This document shows positions 1-8,863 of a stretch of 64,000 bases of DNA, piece after piece. Positions within the stretch are counted from its first letter, which is position 1. Every line of letters begins with the position of its first letter. The stretch is from Actinomycetota bacterium (GTDB lineage Bacteria; Actinomycetota; Acidimicrobiia; Acidimicrobiales; Ilumatobacteraceae). Location of the stretch: contig WLIV01000009.1 of assembly GCA_009702045.1 (NCBI GenBank), positions 54,019-118,018 on the forward strand, read 5' to 3'. The notes below the pieces were generated by a model. That model saw only the letters and a list, made by a program, of their open reading frames with translations, was not told where the DNA came from and did no database searches. Position numbers and translations under genes: made by a program.

Positions 1-675
1 CTGCTGCCAGTGGCGTCGCGCGCCGCCGGCGTCGCCAGCTTCGATGAGGCTGATCAGCTTGGTGTACGACCGGGCGGCGCGTTGCATGAGCTCCTGGCTG
101 GCATCGCGGGCTCCGAGTGCATAGCGGCTCTCGACCAACTGGTGCAGCAACTGCGAGAACAGCGACAGCGTGGTGTTGCGGCCGCGCTCGAGCAGCAGCG
201 TGTGGAAGCGACTGGCAGCGATCGCGAACGCCGCCTGATCGTTCTGCTCGGCTGCGGTGCGAGCCGCCTCCCCGGCATCCTGTAAGAGAGCAAGGTCGTC
301 GGCATCGTGGGCGGTGGCCAGCCATGCAGCCAGCTCGGGCTCGATCAGCAGGCGGGCCGAGTCGAGATCAGCAAACGTGGTAGCGCGCATCTGGAGCGCT
401 CCGGCGAAGGACTCGGAAAGCCGTGACAGGTCGGGCATGGTGACGGTGCCGCCACCACCGCGCCCGCGTTTGATGTGGATCAGACCCTGCGACTCAAGCA
501 CGCGTAGCGCCTCGCGCAGCGTCGTGCGCGCGATACCGAACTGTTCGGTGAGCTCCTCCTCTGTGGGCAGCTTGGTGCCGACCGGGAGCTCGCCACGCAC
601 GATTCTGTGACGTAGCAACGCAGCGACGGCCTCGCCGGTCTTGTGCTTCCGTCCCTCTGCTGCGCCTGCAGCCAT
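1..675 (-). CDS. GntR-family (FadR-like, FCD) transcriptional regulator, 3' end outside window
   Basis: A reading frame starts at ATG 675 and stays open to the window edge (225 codons seen). The first 70 residues form a GntR winged helix (LRHRIVRGELPVGTKLPTEEEL, then a helix with ARTTLREALRVLESQGL, then a Gly-rich wing). From about residue 85 the protein is alpha-helical with the FCD pattern (DSARLLIEPELAAWLA, later SRFHTLLLE), which in this family binds an acid effector, often through a metal. It lies divergent from the MFS gene at 765, with 89 bp between, and may control it. The effector is unknown. The C-terminus is cut off by the window. Confidence 0.88.
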   Translation of the reverse strand, partial: MAAGAAEGRKHKTGEAVAALLRHRIVRGELPVGTKLPTEEELTEQFGIARTTLREALRVLESQGLIHIKRGRGGGGTVTMPDLSRLSESFAGALQMRATTFADLDSARLLIEPELAAWLATAHDADDLALLQDAGEAARTAAEQNDQAAFAIAASRFHTLLLERGRNTTLSLFSQLLHQLVESRYALGARDASQELMQRAARSYTKLISLIEAGDAGGARRHWQQ

Positions 676-764
676 CGTCGTGCCCTCGCTCCCGGTGTGG
701 TTCGCCGATAGTAGAGCGTCGAAGGCAGTCCGGCGTGCTTGGGCGTCAGTATCCTGCCAACGCC

Positions 765-2087
765 ATGACGACACCGACCGAGAACATCGCGACCGCTGAG
801 CGGCAGAAGAACCCGATGCTCCCGGTGTTCCTCACCGTGTTCATCGACCTGGTCGGGTTCAGCATCCTGATTCCGATCTTCCCGTTGTTGATCAACAACA
901 CCCCGTTCCGTGTGACCCCGGCCGACTGGAGTGCACGCGACGGATTGATCATGTTGGGCTTCCTGCAGGCCGTGTACCCGCTGTGCACATTCTTCGCCGC
1001 CCCGATCCTCGGCCAGTTGTCCGACCGCTTCGGTCGCCGGCCGGTGCTTGCGTTCTCCATCGCCGGAACGGCAATCGGCTACGCGATCTTCGCGTTGGGC
1101 ATCAGCAGCGCCTCAATCCCGATGCTGTTTCTTGGTCGGGCCATCGACGGCTTCACCGGGGGCAACATCGCAGTGGCCCAGGCTGCGGTGGGCGACGTCA
1201 GCACCGACAAGAACCGGGCCAAGAACTTCGGTCTGATCGGGGCCGCGTTCGGCCTCGGCTTCATCATCGGGCCGTACTTGGGCGGTCGCCTCAGCGCCCC
1301 GCATCGCAGCTTTTACCATCTGTTCACCACACCTGGTTGGTTCTCTGCCACCACCCCGTTCTGGTTCGCGGCCGGTCTCTGTGTCGTCAACTGCGTGATG
1401 GTCATCACTCGTTTCCCGGAGACAATCCACCACAAGGACCACGACAAGCGGATCCAGTTGGGCACGTCAGCGCGCAACGTCGTCCGGGGCTTCACATCCG
1501 CTCGTCTGCGCGTACCGCTTGCCGCGTCGTTCCTGTTCAACGCAGGGTTCACGTTCTTCACCACGTTCTTCGGTGTGTACCTGGCCCGCAGATTCGGCTT
1601 CACCCAGGCCAGCACGGGCGACTACTTCGCGCTGGTCGGCTTTGCCATCGCGATCACGCAGGTGGTGCTGGTGCAGCGGGTCGCGTCGCGGTTGGCCGAC
1701 TACCAGGTGCTGCGTTTCGCGTTCTTCGGTCTCGCGCTGACGATGTCGGGGTACTTCCTCGCCAACACGCAATGGCAGTTGTACGCGATCATCCCCGTGT
1801 TCACGGTGTTCAACGGACTGTCGATGGCCAACCAGTCCAGCCTGATCTCGCGTTCGGCCGAGCCCGGTCGCCAGGGTGAAGCGATGGGCATCTCCAGCAG
1901 CGTGATGAACCTGGCCCAGGTGCCCGCCAGCATCCTGGTGGGATACGTCACCGGTTCGGTCACCTCGAACACGCCATTAGTGGTGTCGTGTGCATGTATC
2001 GCTGCTGCTGGGGTCGTGTTCCTGCTTGCCTTCCGGCCCACGTTCGTCGGCCACGGCAAGCCGGTGGCGGTCTCCAGCGCTCACTGA
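765..2087 (+). CDS. MFS transporter, TetA/DHA1-type drug:H+ antiporter family
   Basis: 440-residue membrane protein with about 12 hydrophobic segments. Residues 27-40 carry the DLVGFSILIPIFP stretch of TM1 seen in TetA-like exporters, and residues 83-94 carry MFS motif A (GQLSDRFGRRPV) between TM2 and TM3. An in-frame GTG at 735 would add ten residues, but ATG 765 was preferred because the protein then begins with a short polar tail before TM1 and a TATCCT -10 box ends 9 nt upstream. It likely exports a small molecule across the inner membrane. The substrate cannot be told. The divergent GntR gene is the probable regulator. Confidence 0.85.
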   Translation: MTTPTENIATAERQKNPMLPVFLTVFIDLVGFSILIPIFPLLINNTPFRVTPADWSARDGLIMLGFLQAVYPLCTFFAAPILGQLSDRFGRRPVLAFSIAGTAIGYAIFALGISSASIPMLFLGRAIDGFTGGNIAVAQAAVGDVSTDKNRAKNFGLIGAAFGLGFIIGPYLGGRLSAPHRSFYHLFTTPGWFSATTPFWFAAGLCVVNCVMVITRFPETIHHKDHDKRIQLGTSARNVVRGFTSARLRVPLAASFLFNAGFTFFTTFFGVYLARRFGFTQASTGDYFALVGFAIAITQVVLVQRVASRLADYQVLRFAFFGLALTMSGYFLANTQWQLYAIIPVFTVFNGLSMANQSSLISRSAEPGRQGEAMGISSSVMNLAQVPASILVGYVTGSVTSNTPLVVSCACIAAAGVVFLLAFRPTFVGHGKPVAVSSAH

Positions 2088-2137
2088 CCCGAGGGCGCCA
2101 GGTTCTGTTTGAAATGGGGCTGAAATGGTCTGTTCAC

Positions 2138-2149
2138 TACTGTGCTGCC
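2138..2149 (+). promoter_or_regulatory. Predicted leaderless promoter (-10 TACTGT)
   Basis: TACTGT at 2138-2143 is followed by exactly 6 nt and then ATG 2150, so transcription would begin at the start codon. No Shine-Dalgarno sequence is visible. No convincing -35 box was found. Confidence 0.5.
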
Positions 2150-3145
2150 ATGACCATTGACTCGTTCCGCGCGTTCAGCGCCAACACGTCCGGTGAAGGT
2201 GTCGATCGCGGCGTCGTCACCATGACCAAGGATGAACTGCCCGCCGACGGTGTGCTCGTCGAAGTGCACTACTCCAGCGTGAACTACAAGGACGGCCTGG
2301 CCTCCACGCCCGCCGGCAAAGTGGCGCGTGTTTCGCCGATGGTGCCCGGTATCGACCTCGCCGGTGTGTTGCTCGAAGCTGCCGGTGATCTGCCCGCCGG
2401 TACCGAGATCATCGCCCACGGCTACGACATCGGTGTCGCCCAGCACGGTGGGTTCGCCCAGTACGCCCGAATCAAGCCCGAGTGGATCGTGCCGCTCCCC
2501 GCTGGTCTCTCCACCCGGGAAGCGATGATCATCGGCACCGCCGGCTTCACCGCCGCGATGTCGGTCATCGCGCTGCAGCACTACGGCATCACTCCGGCCA
2601 ACGGCCCGGTGCTCGTCACCGGCGCCACGGGTGGCGTTGGCAGCACTGCGGTGGCGATGCTCGCCGGTCTCGGGTTCGAGGTCGTCGCCAGCACCGGTAA
2701 GCCCGCCGAATCTGGCTGGCTCACCGAACTGGGAGCGTCCTCGATCATCGACCGTGCCACGCTCGCCGAGCCGGGTAAGCGCCCGCTGGAGGGCACTGTG
2801 TGGGCTGCTGCGGTCGACTGCGTCGGGGGGGTGCCGCTGGCCAACGTGCTGAAGAAGATTCACTACGGCGGCGCGGTCGCGGCCTCGGGTCTCACCGCCG
2901 GCAGCGAGCTGCCCACCACGGTGTTGCCGTTCATTCTCCGCGGCGTGTCGCTGCTGGGTATCGACTCGGTGATGGCGCCCATCGCTCAGCGTCGCCAGAT
3001 CTGGGGCCGCATCGCCACCGACCTCAAGCCGGCCGGCCTCGCGTCCATCGGCCACGACGTGTCGCTCGACGAACTCGATGGCGTGCTCACCGGCATCCTC
3101 GCCGGCGAGGCCAAGGGTCGCAGCGTCGTCGACCTGCGGAAGTAG
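2150..3145 (+). CDS. acuI: YhdH/YhfP (AcuI)-family quinone oxidoreductase / acrylyl-CoA reductase
   Basis: 331-residue zinc-free medium-chain dehydrogenase/reductase. The family signature SSVNYKDGL is at residues 42-50, and the nucleotide-binding loop TGATGGVGS is at 157-165. Characterised AcuI proteins reduce acryloyl-CoA to propionyl-CoA with NADPH; others in the family reduce quinones or enones, so the substrate is uncertain. Start ATG 2150 is supported by the leaderless-type promoter just upstream. It is followed after 5 bp by the VOC gene and probably heads the run of co-directional genes up to 7176, which together look like acyl-CoA catabolism. Confidence 0.8.
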   Translation: MTIDSFRAFSANTSGEGVDRGVVTMTKDELPADGVLVEVHYSSVNYKDGLASTPAGKVARVSPMVPGIDLAGVLLEAAGDLPAGTEIIAHGYDIGVAQHGGFAQYARIKPEWIVPLPAGLSTREAMIIGTAGFTAAMSVIALQHYGITPANGPVLVTGATGGVGSTAVAMLAGLGFEVVASTGKPAESGWLTELGASSIIDRATLAEPGKRPLEGTVWAAAVDCVGGVPLANVLKKIHYGGAVAASGLTAGSELPTTVLPFILRGVSLLGIDSVMAPIAQRRQIWGRIATDLKPAGLASIGHDVSLDELDGVLTGILAGEAKGRSVVDLRK

Positions 3146-3150
3146 GCGCC

Positions 3151-3753
3151 GTGAGCACGATGCCGCATCAGACAGTGGGTGTTGCGCCGGGTGCCCCGGT
3201 GCAGCTGAACCACGTCGCCTACATCACCACCGACACGGCGGCAACGGCCGAGTTCTACACCAAGGTGCTGGGTATGGACTTCGTCGCCGCGGTGATGGAC
3301 GACGCGATCCCGAGCACCGGCGATCCGGTGCCGTACTTCCATTCGTTCTTCCGGATGAAGAGCGGGGAGACGGTGGCGTTCTTCGAGGCCCCGGAACTTC
3401 CGGAGCAGTCGGCGGCAGCACATCCGGCGCACAACATCTTCAACCACCTGGCACTCGAGGTGGAATCGCCCGCCGTGGTGGATGCATGGCGCGACTGGAT
3501 CGTCTCACAGGGCGTGGAGGTGATCGGGCCGGTTGACCACAAGATCATCTACTCGATCTACTTCTACGATCCCAACGGCATCCGCCTCGAGCTCACCACC
3601 CCGCTGGATCCCACCTGGAATGACCACGGCGATGAGGCGCAGGCCTCGCTCGCTGAGTGGGAACAGGTGAAGGCAACGGCGCGGGCAACCGGCCAGGACA
3701 TGGTCGACGTGCTGGCCGAACTCACCAGCCAGCGCAGCCACCGGCGCAACTGA
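3151..3753 (+). CDS. VOC-superfamily (glyoxalase/bleomycin resistance/dioxygenase fold) protein
   Basis: 200 residues from GTG 3151 (an ATG three codons later is the alternative). The fold is recognisable from paired beta-alpha-beta modules: LNHVAYITTDTAATAEFYTK near the N-terminus, the central NIFNHLALEV strand, and the closing DPNGIRLELTT strand. The His in LNHV, the His in FNHLALEV and the Glu in IRLEL are the usual metal ligands. Family members include glyoxalases, extradiol dioxygenases and epimerases such as methylmalonyl-CoA epimerase. Its place between an AcuI-like reductase and acyl-CoA dehydrogenases suggests a CoA-ester or ring-product step, but the exact reaction is unknown. Confidence 0.75.
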   Translation: MSTMPHQTVGVAPGAPVQLNHVAYITTDTAATAEFYTKVLGMDFVAAVMDDAIPSTGDPVPYFHSFFRMKSGETVAFFEAPELPEQSAAAHPAHNIFNHLALEVESPAVVDAWRDWIVSQGVEVIGPVDHKIIYSIYFYDPNGIRLELTTPLDPTWNDHGDEAQASLAEWEQVKATARATGQDMVDVLAELTSQRSHRRN

Positions 3754-3801
3754 CCCGCGAACCATGCACGCACCGAGCACCACTGACGGCGAGAGGCACT
3801 G

Positions 3802-4971
3802 ATGGACCTGGCATTCTCGAAAGAGGACAACGACTTCCGCGAGGAAGTGCGCACCTGGATGACGGAGAACGCTCCGCGTGAGCGGCGTCCCCGCGACCTG
3901 GTTGCGATGCGCGAGTTCGACCTGGCGTGGCAGCGCAAGCAGTTCGCAGCAGGGTGGGCAGGTATCGGCTGGCCCGAGCAGTTCGGTGGCCGCGAGTTGC
4001 CGCTCACCCAGCAGTTGATCTGGTACGAGGAGTACGCCCGCACCAGCTTGCCGCCCATCGACGCCCGCTTCGTGGGTCTGGCCCACGCCGGCCCGACGCT
4101 GATGGTGCGTGCCACGCCCGAACATCAAGCGTTCCACCTGCCCAAGATCCTTGCCGGCGAGGTGGTGTGGTGCCAGGGGTTCAGCGAGCCCGAAGCCGGC
4201 AGCGACCTCGCCTCGTTGAAGACCAAGGCCATCGTTGACGGCGATCACCTGGTCGTCACCGGTCAGAAGATCTGGACCAGCTTCGGGCCCGTCGCCGACT
4301 ATCAGGAACTACTCGTGCGCACCGACTTCGATGTGCCCAAGCACAAGGGCATCACCTGGGTGATCTGCGATATGAAGTCACCCGGGATCGAGGCGCGGGC
4401 GATCAAGACGATCGAAGGCGGTCAGGAGTTCGCCGAGGTGTTCTACGACGAGGTGCGGATCCCGATCAGCAACGTCGTCGGCGGCATCAACAACGGCTGG
4501 AGCGTGGCGATGTCCACCCTGTCGTTCGAGCGCGGCACGGCCTTCACCGTCAGCCAGGTGCAGTTGTCCACCAGCGTCGAGCGGCTGATCGAGATGGCCA
4601 AGAGCCGCACGAGCGTCAACGGTAGGCCGGTGATCGAGGACGAGGCATTGGCCAAGAAGTTGGCCCGTGCTCGCGCCGACGTGGCGGCACTGCGCTCGCT
4701 CACCTACTTGAACATCTCGCGCAACGCCCGCGCCGATCAGCCTGGTCCCGAAGGGTCGATGTTGAAACTGCAGGACGCGGATCTCACCAAGCGTGTGTAC
4801 AAACTGGCGCTGGAAGTGCTCGGCACCCGTTCGCTGGCCAACCCGCACGAGGAGGACGACAGCTACTGGGTGGACCGCCACCTGCTGTCGTACTCGTCAT
4901 CGATCGGTGGCGGGACGTCCGAGATCCAACGCAACATCATCGCTGAGCGCGTGCTCGGCCTTCCCCGGTAA
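3802..4971 (+). CDS. Acyl-CoA dehydrogenase, FadE-type large subunit of a paired enzyme
   Basis: 389 residues with a complete acyl-CoA dehydrogenase architecture: N-terminal helical domain, middle beta-domain with the FAD/substrate loop FSEPEAGSDLASL near residue 130, and C-terminal helices ending in GGGTSEIQRNIIAERVLGL. The GGGTSEIQR end replaces the glutamate found here in medium-chain enzymes and is usual for actinobacterial FadE proteins of bulky, steroid-like substrates. A GAGAGG ribosome binding site precedes ATG 3802. The next gene, 21 bp downstream, encodes a shorter dehydrogenase, so the two probably form an alpha2beta2 complex like mycobacterial ChsE pairs. The substrate is unknown. 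Confidence 0.88.
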   Translation: MDLAFSKEDNDFREEVRTWMTENAPRERRPRDLVAMREFDLAWQRKQFAAGWAGIGWPEQFGGRELPLTQQLIWYEEYARTSLPPIDARFVGLAHAGPTLMVRATPEHQAFHLPKILAGEVVWCQGFSEPEAGSDLASLKTKAIVDGDHLVVTGQKIWTSFGPVADYQELLVRTDFDVPKHKGITWVICDMKSPGIEARAIKTIEGGQEFAEVFYDEVRIPISNVVGGINNGWSVAMSTLSFERGTAFTVSQVQLSTSVERLIEMAKSRTSVNGRPVIEDEALAKKLARARADVAALRSLTYLNISRNARADQPGPEGSMLKLQDADLTKRVYKLALEVLGTRSLANPHEEDDSYWVDRHLLSYSSSIGGGTSEIQRNIIAERVLGLPR

Positions 4972-4992
4972 CGGCGAGAACGAAGCACAGAC

Positions 4993-6021
4993 ATGGACCT
5001 CACCACTTCACCTGAACAGGACGAGATCATCTCGTCGTCCGCAGCGTTTCTGCGCGACCGCATGCCGATCACCCGCATCCGCGCGCTGTTCGACGAGCCG
5101 TCGAACGTTGACGATGGTGCCTGGAATGGCGCTGCCGAACTCGGTTGGTTCTTCCTCGGACTGCCCGAGGCCAATGGCGGCGTCGGCTTCGGCCTCGCCG
5201 ATGAGGTGCACCTGTTCCGCGAGATCGGTCGCGGCCTGGCCACCGGCCCGTTCCTGTCGACCGTGCTGGCGGCGCGTGTCGCCGCGTTCGCCGGTGACGC
5301 CGCGCTCGCCGAGGCGATCGGTGGCGGTCAGCGCGTCGGAATCGTCATCCCTGGTTCGTCCACGCTGATCGGCGCCGATGGCTCGCTGACCGGCCCGCTA
5401 CAACTGCTGGACTGCGAGGCCGACGGCCTGGCATTGGCAGTCGCTCCGGATCAGGCCGCGCTCGTGCGCGTGTCCGACCTCACCGGCGTGGCGCCGGTCG
5501 CCTGCATCGACCCCGGTGTGCGCCTGTGCCGCGCCGATGCAGCGGGTGTCGCTCCCATCGCTCGGGTCACCGCCGATGTCGATCCCGTCCAGCGTCGCGG
5601 CCACGTGCTCGCAGCAGCAATGCTCGTCGGCATCAACGAAGCGGTGCGCGACCTGTCGGCCGAACATGCCAAGAGTCGTGTTCAGTTCGACAAGCCGATC
5701 GGCGTCAACCAGGCGATCAAGCACCCGTGCGCCGATATGGCCGTGCGTGCCCAGTTGGGCTACGCGCAGTCGATCTTCGCCGCGGTTGCCAACGACGAAG
5801 GCCGCGAGGATGCCGACTATCACGCGATCAGCGCCCATCTCGCCGCTGGTGAGTACGCCGACCTCAGCGCCGCCGCCACTGTGCAGATCATGGGTGGCAT
5901 GGGGTTCACGTTCGAACACGATGCCCACCTGTACTGCAAGCGGGCCTTCGTGCTCGGCCAGTTGTTCGGTGGCACATCCACTCAGTTGGGTCGTCTGCTC
6001 GACCTGCCCTCCGCCCGCTAG
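4993..6021 (+). CDS. Acyl-CoA dehydrogenase, short partner subunit
   Basis: 342 residues, shorter than the usual 380-400 of the family, starting MDLTTSPEQDEIISSS. It has the N-terminal helical domain and C-terminal four-helix part, including HAKSRVQFDKPIGVNQAIKH and GGMGFTFEHDAHLYCKRA, but the middle beta-domain is poorly conserved and lacks a clear EPEAGSD loop. This pattern matches the second subunit of heterotetrameric acyl-CoA dehydrogenases, in which FAD sites form only at one interface type. It probably works with the product of the gene at 3802. Compare the single fused chain at 50755-52911, which has the same two halves in reversed order. Confidence 0.85.
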   Translation: MDLTTSPEQDEIISSSAAFLRDRMPITRIRALFDEPSNVDDGAWNGAAELGWFFLGLPEANGGVGFGLADEVHLFREIGRGLATGPFLSTVLAARVAAFAGDAALAEAIGGGQRVGIVIPGSSTLIGADGSLTGPLQLLDCEADGLALAVAPDQAALVRVSDLTGVAPVACIDPGVRLCRADAAGVAPIARVTADVDPVQRRGHVLAAAMLVGINEAVRDLSAEHAKSRVQFDKPIGVNQAIKHPCADMAVRAQLGYAQSIFAAVANDEGREDADYHAISAHLAAGEYADLSAAATVQIMGGMGFTFEHDAHLYCKRAFVLGQLFGGTSTQLGRLLDLPSAR

Positions 6022-6030
6022 GAACCAGAC

Positions 6031-7176
6031 ATGACCGTCGACATCGAACGCAATCTCCTTGGTGCCCGCACCGCCGCCCACGCCAAGGTCGAGATCTACT
6101 CCGGCGTGGCCCGTCTGGCCCGCACGGTGTGGGGTGCGGAGCAGAAGATCAAGGGCACCCAGCCCAAGACCGCAGTGATGATCTGTCACCCGACAGCGAA
6201 CTTCCTCGGCCACTACGCACTCCCCGGTCTGGCCGAGCGGGGCCTCGGTGCGGTGGGCTTCACCACTCGCTACGTGGGAAACGACACATCGTTGATCATG
6301 GAGAACTGTCTGCTCGACATGGGCACGATGGTCGACCATCTCTACGAGAGCGGCTACGAGAAGGTCGTCCTGGTGGGCAACAGCGGTGGCGCCTCGATCG
6401 TGCCCTTCTACCAAGCGCAGGCGCTGAACCCATCGATCACCAAGCCGGTGGATCTCACCACCGCCGGCCTCCGCCCGGTCGATGCCGTGGTGTTGTTCAA
6501 CGCGCACCCATCGCGTGCGCGTCTGTGCACCGAATGGCTCGACCCGGCGATCCGCGACGAGGCCAACCCGTTCGATCGCGACCCTGCGCTCGACATGTTC
6601 AACCCGGCCAACACGGCGCCGTTCAGTGCCGAGTTCATCGCCACCTACCGCGCTGCCCAATTCGCCCGTAACCGCCGCATCTCCGCGTGGGCCGAGCAGC
6701 GGTTGGCCGAGATCACGGCACCTGGTCATTTCCCACAGGGGCTCGACGACCTTGCCTTCGTCGTCCAGGGCACTGCAGCCGACCTGCGCTTCCTCGATGG
6801 CAACATCGACCCCAGCGATCGCGAGATCGGTGTCACGCTGTGGGGCAGCCCGCAGGTGGCCAACTACATGCCCGCTGGCATCACCCGCGTCACCACATTG
6901 CGCGCCTGGCTGAACCAATGGTCGCTCGATCACACGAACGCAGACTCGCTGCGCTGGTTGCCGCAGATCACTACGCCACTCCAGGTGGTCCTGGGTACCG
7001 CCGACCCGACGGTGCTGCCGGCCATGGCCCAGCAGATGTACGACCACGCCACGGCTTCGACTCGCCGCGAACTGAAGTACGTCAAGGGTGCGACCCACTA
7101 CTTCGAGAACCAGCCCGAGTTACTGACCGAAGCCCTCGATGCGGTGGCCGCGTTCATCCACGACGTCTGCGGCTGA
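6031..7176 (+). CDS. Alpha/beta hydrolase
   Basis: 381-residue alpha/beta hydrolase. The nucleophile elbow is VGNSGGAS near residue 113, the likely acid is Asp in GTADPTVLP near residue 328, and the catalytic His is in KGATHYFEN near residue 350. The N-terminal 50 residues are helical and unlike typical esterases. It begins 9 nt after the dehydrogenase stop with an AGGA ribosome binding site, so it is co-transcribed with the split dehydrogenase pair and may hydrolyse a CoA thioester or a lactone from that pathway. Function beyond hydrolase is an inference. Confidence 0.75.
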   Translation: MTVDIERNLLGARTAAHAKVEIYSGVARLARTVWGAEQKIKGTQPKTAVMICHPTANFLGHYALPGLAERGLGAVGFTTRYVGNDTSLIMENCLLDMGTMVDHLYESGYEKVVLVGNSGGASIVPFYQAQALNPSITKPVDLTTAGLRPVDAVVLFNAHPSRARLCTEWLDPAIRDEANPFDRDPALDMFNPANTAPFSAEFIATYRAAQFARNRRISAWAEQRLAEITAPGHFPQGLDDLAFVVQGTAADLRFLDGNIDPSDREIGVTLWGSPQVANYMPAGITRVTTLRAWLNQWSLDHTNADSLRWLPQITTPLQVVLGTADPTVLPAMAQQMYDHATASTRRELKYVKGATHYFENQPELLTEALDAVAAFIHDVCG

Positions 7177-7536
7177 GCGCGCACCTGGCCGGGGTCCGCG
7201 CCGACAATGTCACACACGACATACAACACGCGCGTGCGAAACCGCTCGTTTGGTGGTTGAGTATTCGACGGCTACCCGGGTAGGGCGGTGAGCGGTTTCC
7301 CTCGGGCGGCCTGGCGGTTCGACTCCGCGCTTGGCCACCAGCGCATCGCGGCGTCGGCCGCGTCACCCCTCATCCGGCTCGTTCCGGGCAGTTGCCGCCT
7401 CGGAATCCGGGACTGGAACCTCCCAGAAGCCTGGGTGGGAGCATTTCTTCCCAGAATCCGTCGACGGTTGTGTACCGGAACGAAGGGCAGATGACACTCC
7501 TGTTAGATTGCAGAACGCAGGAACCGGGAGGGATTT
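7177..7536. other. Intergenic region with terminator-like structure and degenerate palindromic element
   Basis: This 360-bp gap holds no convincing gene. It contains the inverted repeat listed at 7238-7299, a degenerate relative of the palindromic element family (CCGGGACTGGAACCTCCCAG at 7407-7426), and, near its end, a TAGATT box at 7504-7509 plus a GGGAGGG ribosome binding site that serve the regulator gene at 7537. Confidence 0.6.
7238..7299. terminator. Nested inverted repeat downstream of the dehydrogenase operon
   Basis: GAAACCGCTC at 7238-7247 pairs perfectly with GAGCGGTTTC at 7290-7299. Inside lies a separate 12-bp perfect palindrome, CTACCCGGGTAG, at 7272-7283. The position after the hydrolase stop suggests a terminator or RNA-stabilising structure. 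There is no T-tract, so a classic intrinsic terminator is not supported. Confidence 0.4.
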
Positions 7537-8841
7537 GTGGTCGATCACGCGCGCGCCGTCGAGTGGAGTACCTCCACGCCTGCGCCGCCGACTGCGCCGA
7601 ATGGGTCGTTCGCTGCGCCGGACAGTCCGGTGTTACTGGTCGGCGCCGAACCATGGTGGGAGACGAACGGTCTCCTCGTGGCGATCGATGATGCCGGGTG
7701 GTCGTGGCTCGGTGCTGCCGACACCGCCCGTGCTCGCTGGCTGGCATCTATTCGCCGCGTGTCGCTGGTGGTGGTCGGCGGCGAAGCGTCCATGCGCTGG
7801 GATGTCGTGCGCGATCTGCGGTCGGTCACGATGGTGCCGATCATCGTGCTCAGCGAAGATCCCACCGAGACTGCACCGCTGATTGCCGCTGGCGTCGACG
7901 GTGTGCTGGCGGCTGGTGATGCTGGCGACGCAATGTTCGCCCAGTTGCTGGCGTTGCTGCGTCGCGCTGACCACCGTCGCAGCGCCGGCACCCGCTATCT
8001 GCGCGCCGGTGAACTTGTCGTCGACCTCTGGACGCAGTCGGCCGCGCTGGCGGCCGCCGAGATCGGTCTGTCACCCACCGAGTACGCGCTGTTGACGTTC
8101 CTGATGACCCGTCCCGACGTGGCCGTTCCGAACGCGACGATTGTGCGGCGCGTGTGGGAGTGGATGCCCAGCGACGGACGCAACGCACTACGCATCATCG
8201 TCAATCGTCTGCGTCGCAAGTTGAGTGACGACCCTCGCGCTCCCACGTACATCGCGTCGGTGCGCGGTATCGGGTATCGCTTCGTCGCGAGTGTCACCGA
8301 GGTGGCCGACGCGTCGGCACAGAACCCTGACCACACCGATGTCACGCCGTTGCTGCAGTCGTTGGCCACACTCGCCGACGAACTGCACGACACGGTGACG
8401 GTGGAGGCCGCTGGCGCCCACCTGCTGTCGGTGGTCGAGGCTGCCGGGCTCGCCGACGGCATCGGTCTGTTCCGCAGCGACGGCGCCACGATGCGGCTCG
8501 TCGGTTCGCTGAACATGCCCGAGGCGTGGGTCGAGCGTGTGGCTGAGGGCGTGCCGCTCGACCCGTCGTTCGCCAGCGCGCACAGCATGATGTCGGGTCA
8601 GGTCGTGCAGTTTGCCGACGTTCGCACCGTCTCTGGCTCGTTCGAAGGCACCGCTCGGCAACTGGCCGCAGATGGATTCCGTGCGTGCCATTTCGTTCCC
8701 ATTGCTCACGGTGGTGAAGCATGGGGTCACCTCGGCCTGGTGCGCCGATCGAGCCAACCACTCGACGTCGTCGCCATGGCCTATCTCGGAGCGTTGTGCT
8801 CCGTGTTCCTCCTGCATGTCCAGTCCCGCTGCAACCCCTGA
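7537..8841 (+). CDS. OmpR-type winged-helix regulator with pseudo-receiver and GAF domains
   Basis: 434 residues from GTG 7537, which has a strong GGGAGGG ribosome binding site. Residues 30-143 match a response-regulator receiver fold but lack its chemistry: the first strand is PVLLVGAE with no acidic pair, the third strand ends VVVGGEA where the phospho-acceptor Asp should be, and the conserved Lys is absent. Residues 155-252 are an OmpR/PhoB winged helix (LSPTEYALLTFLM, then ALRIIVNRLRRKL and VRGIGYRF). Residues about 275-425 resemble a GAF sensor domain. No kinase gene is near. It probably responds to a ligand through GAF, perhaps an acyl-CoA, and may control the downstream ligase. Confidence 0.75.
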   Translation: MVDHARAVEWSTSTPAPPTAPNGSFAAPDSPVLLVGAEPWWETNGLLVAIDDAGWSWLGAADTARARWLASIRRVSLVVVGGEASMRWDVVRDLRSVTMVPIIVLSEDPTETAPLIAAGVDGVLAAGDAGDAMFAQLLALLRRADHRRSAGTRYLRAGELVVDLWTQSAALAAAEIGLSPTEYALLTFLMTRPDVAVPNATIVRRVWEWMPSDGRNALRIIVNRLRRKLSDDPRAPTYIASVRGIGYRFVASVTEVADASAQNPDHTDVTPLLQSLATLADELHDTVTVEAAGAHLLSVVEAAGLADGIGLFRSDGATMRLVGSLNMPEAWVERVAEGVPLDPSFASAHSMMSGQVVQFADVRTVSGSFEGTARQLAADGFRACHFVPIAHGGEAWGHLGLVRRSSQPLDVVAMAYLGALCSVFLLHVQSRCNP

Positions 8842-8863
8842 CACCTTGAACCCCTGAGGCCCG

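Noticed and set aside
5398..7098. A 566-codon minus-strand frame opposite the dehydrogenase and hydrolase genes
   Set aside because: Shadow frame crossing two real genes, His- and Arg-rich, with no ribosome binding site.
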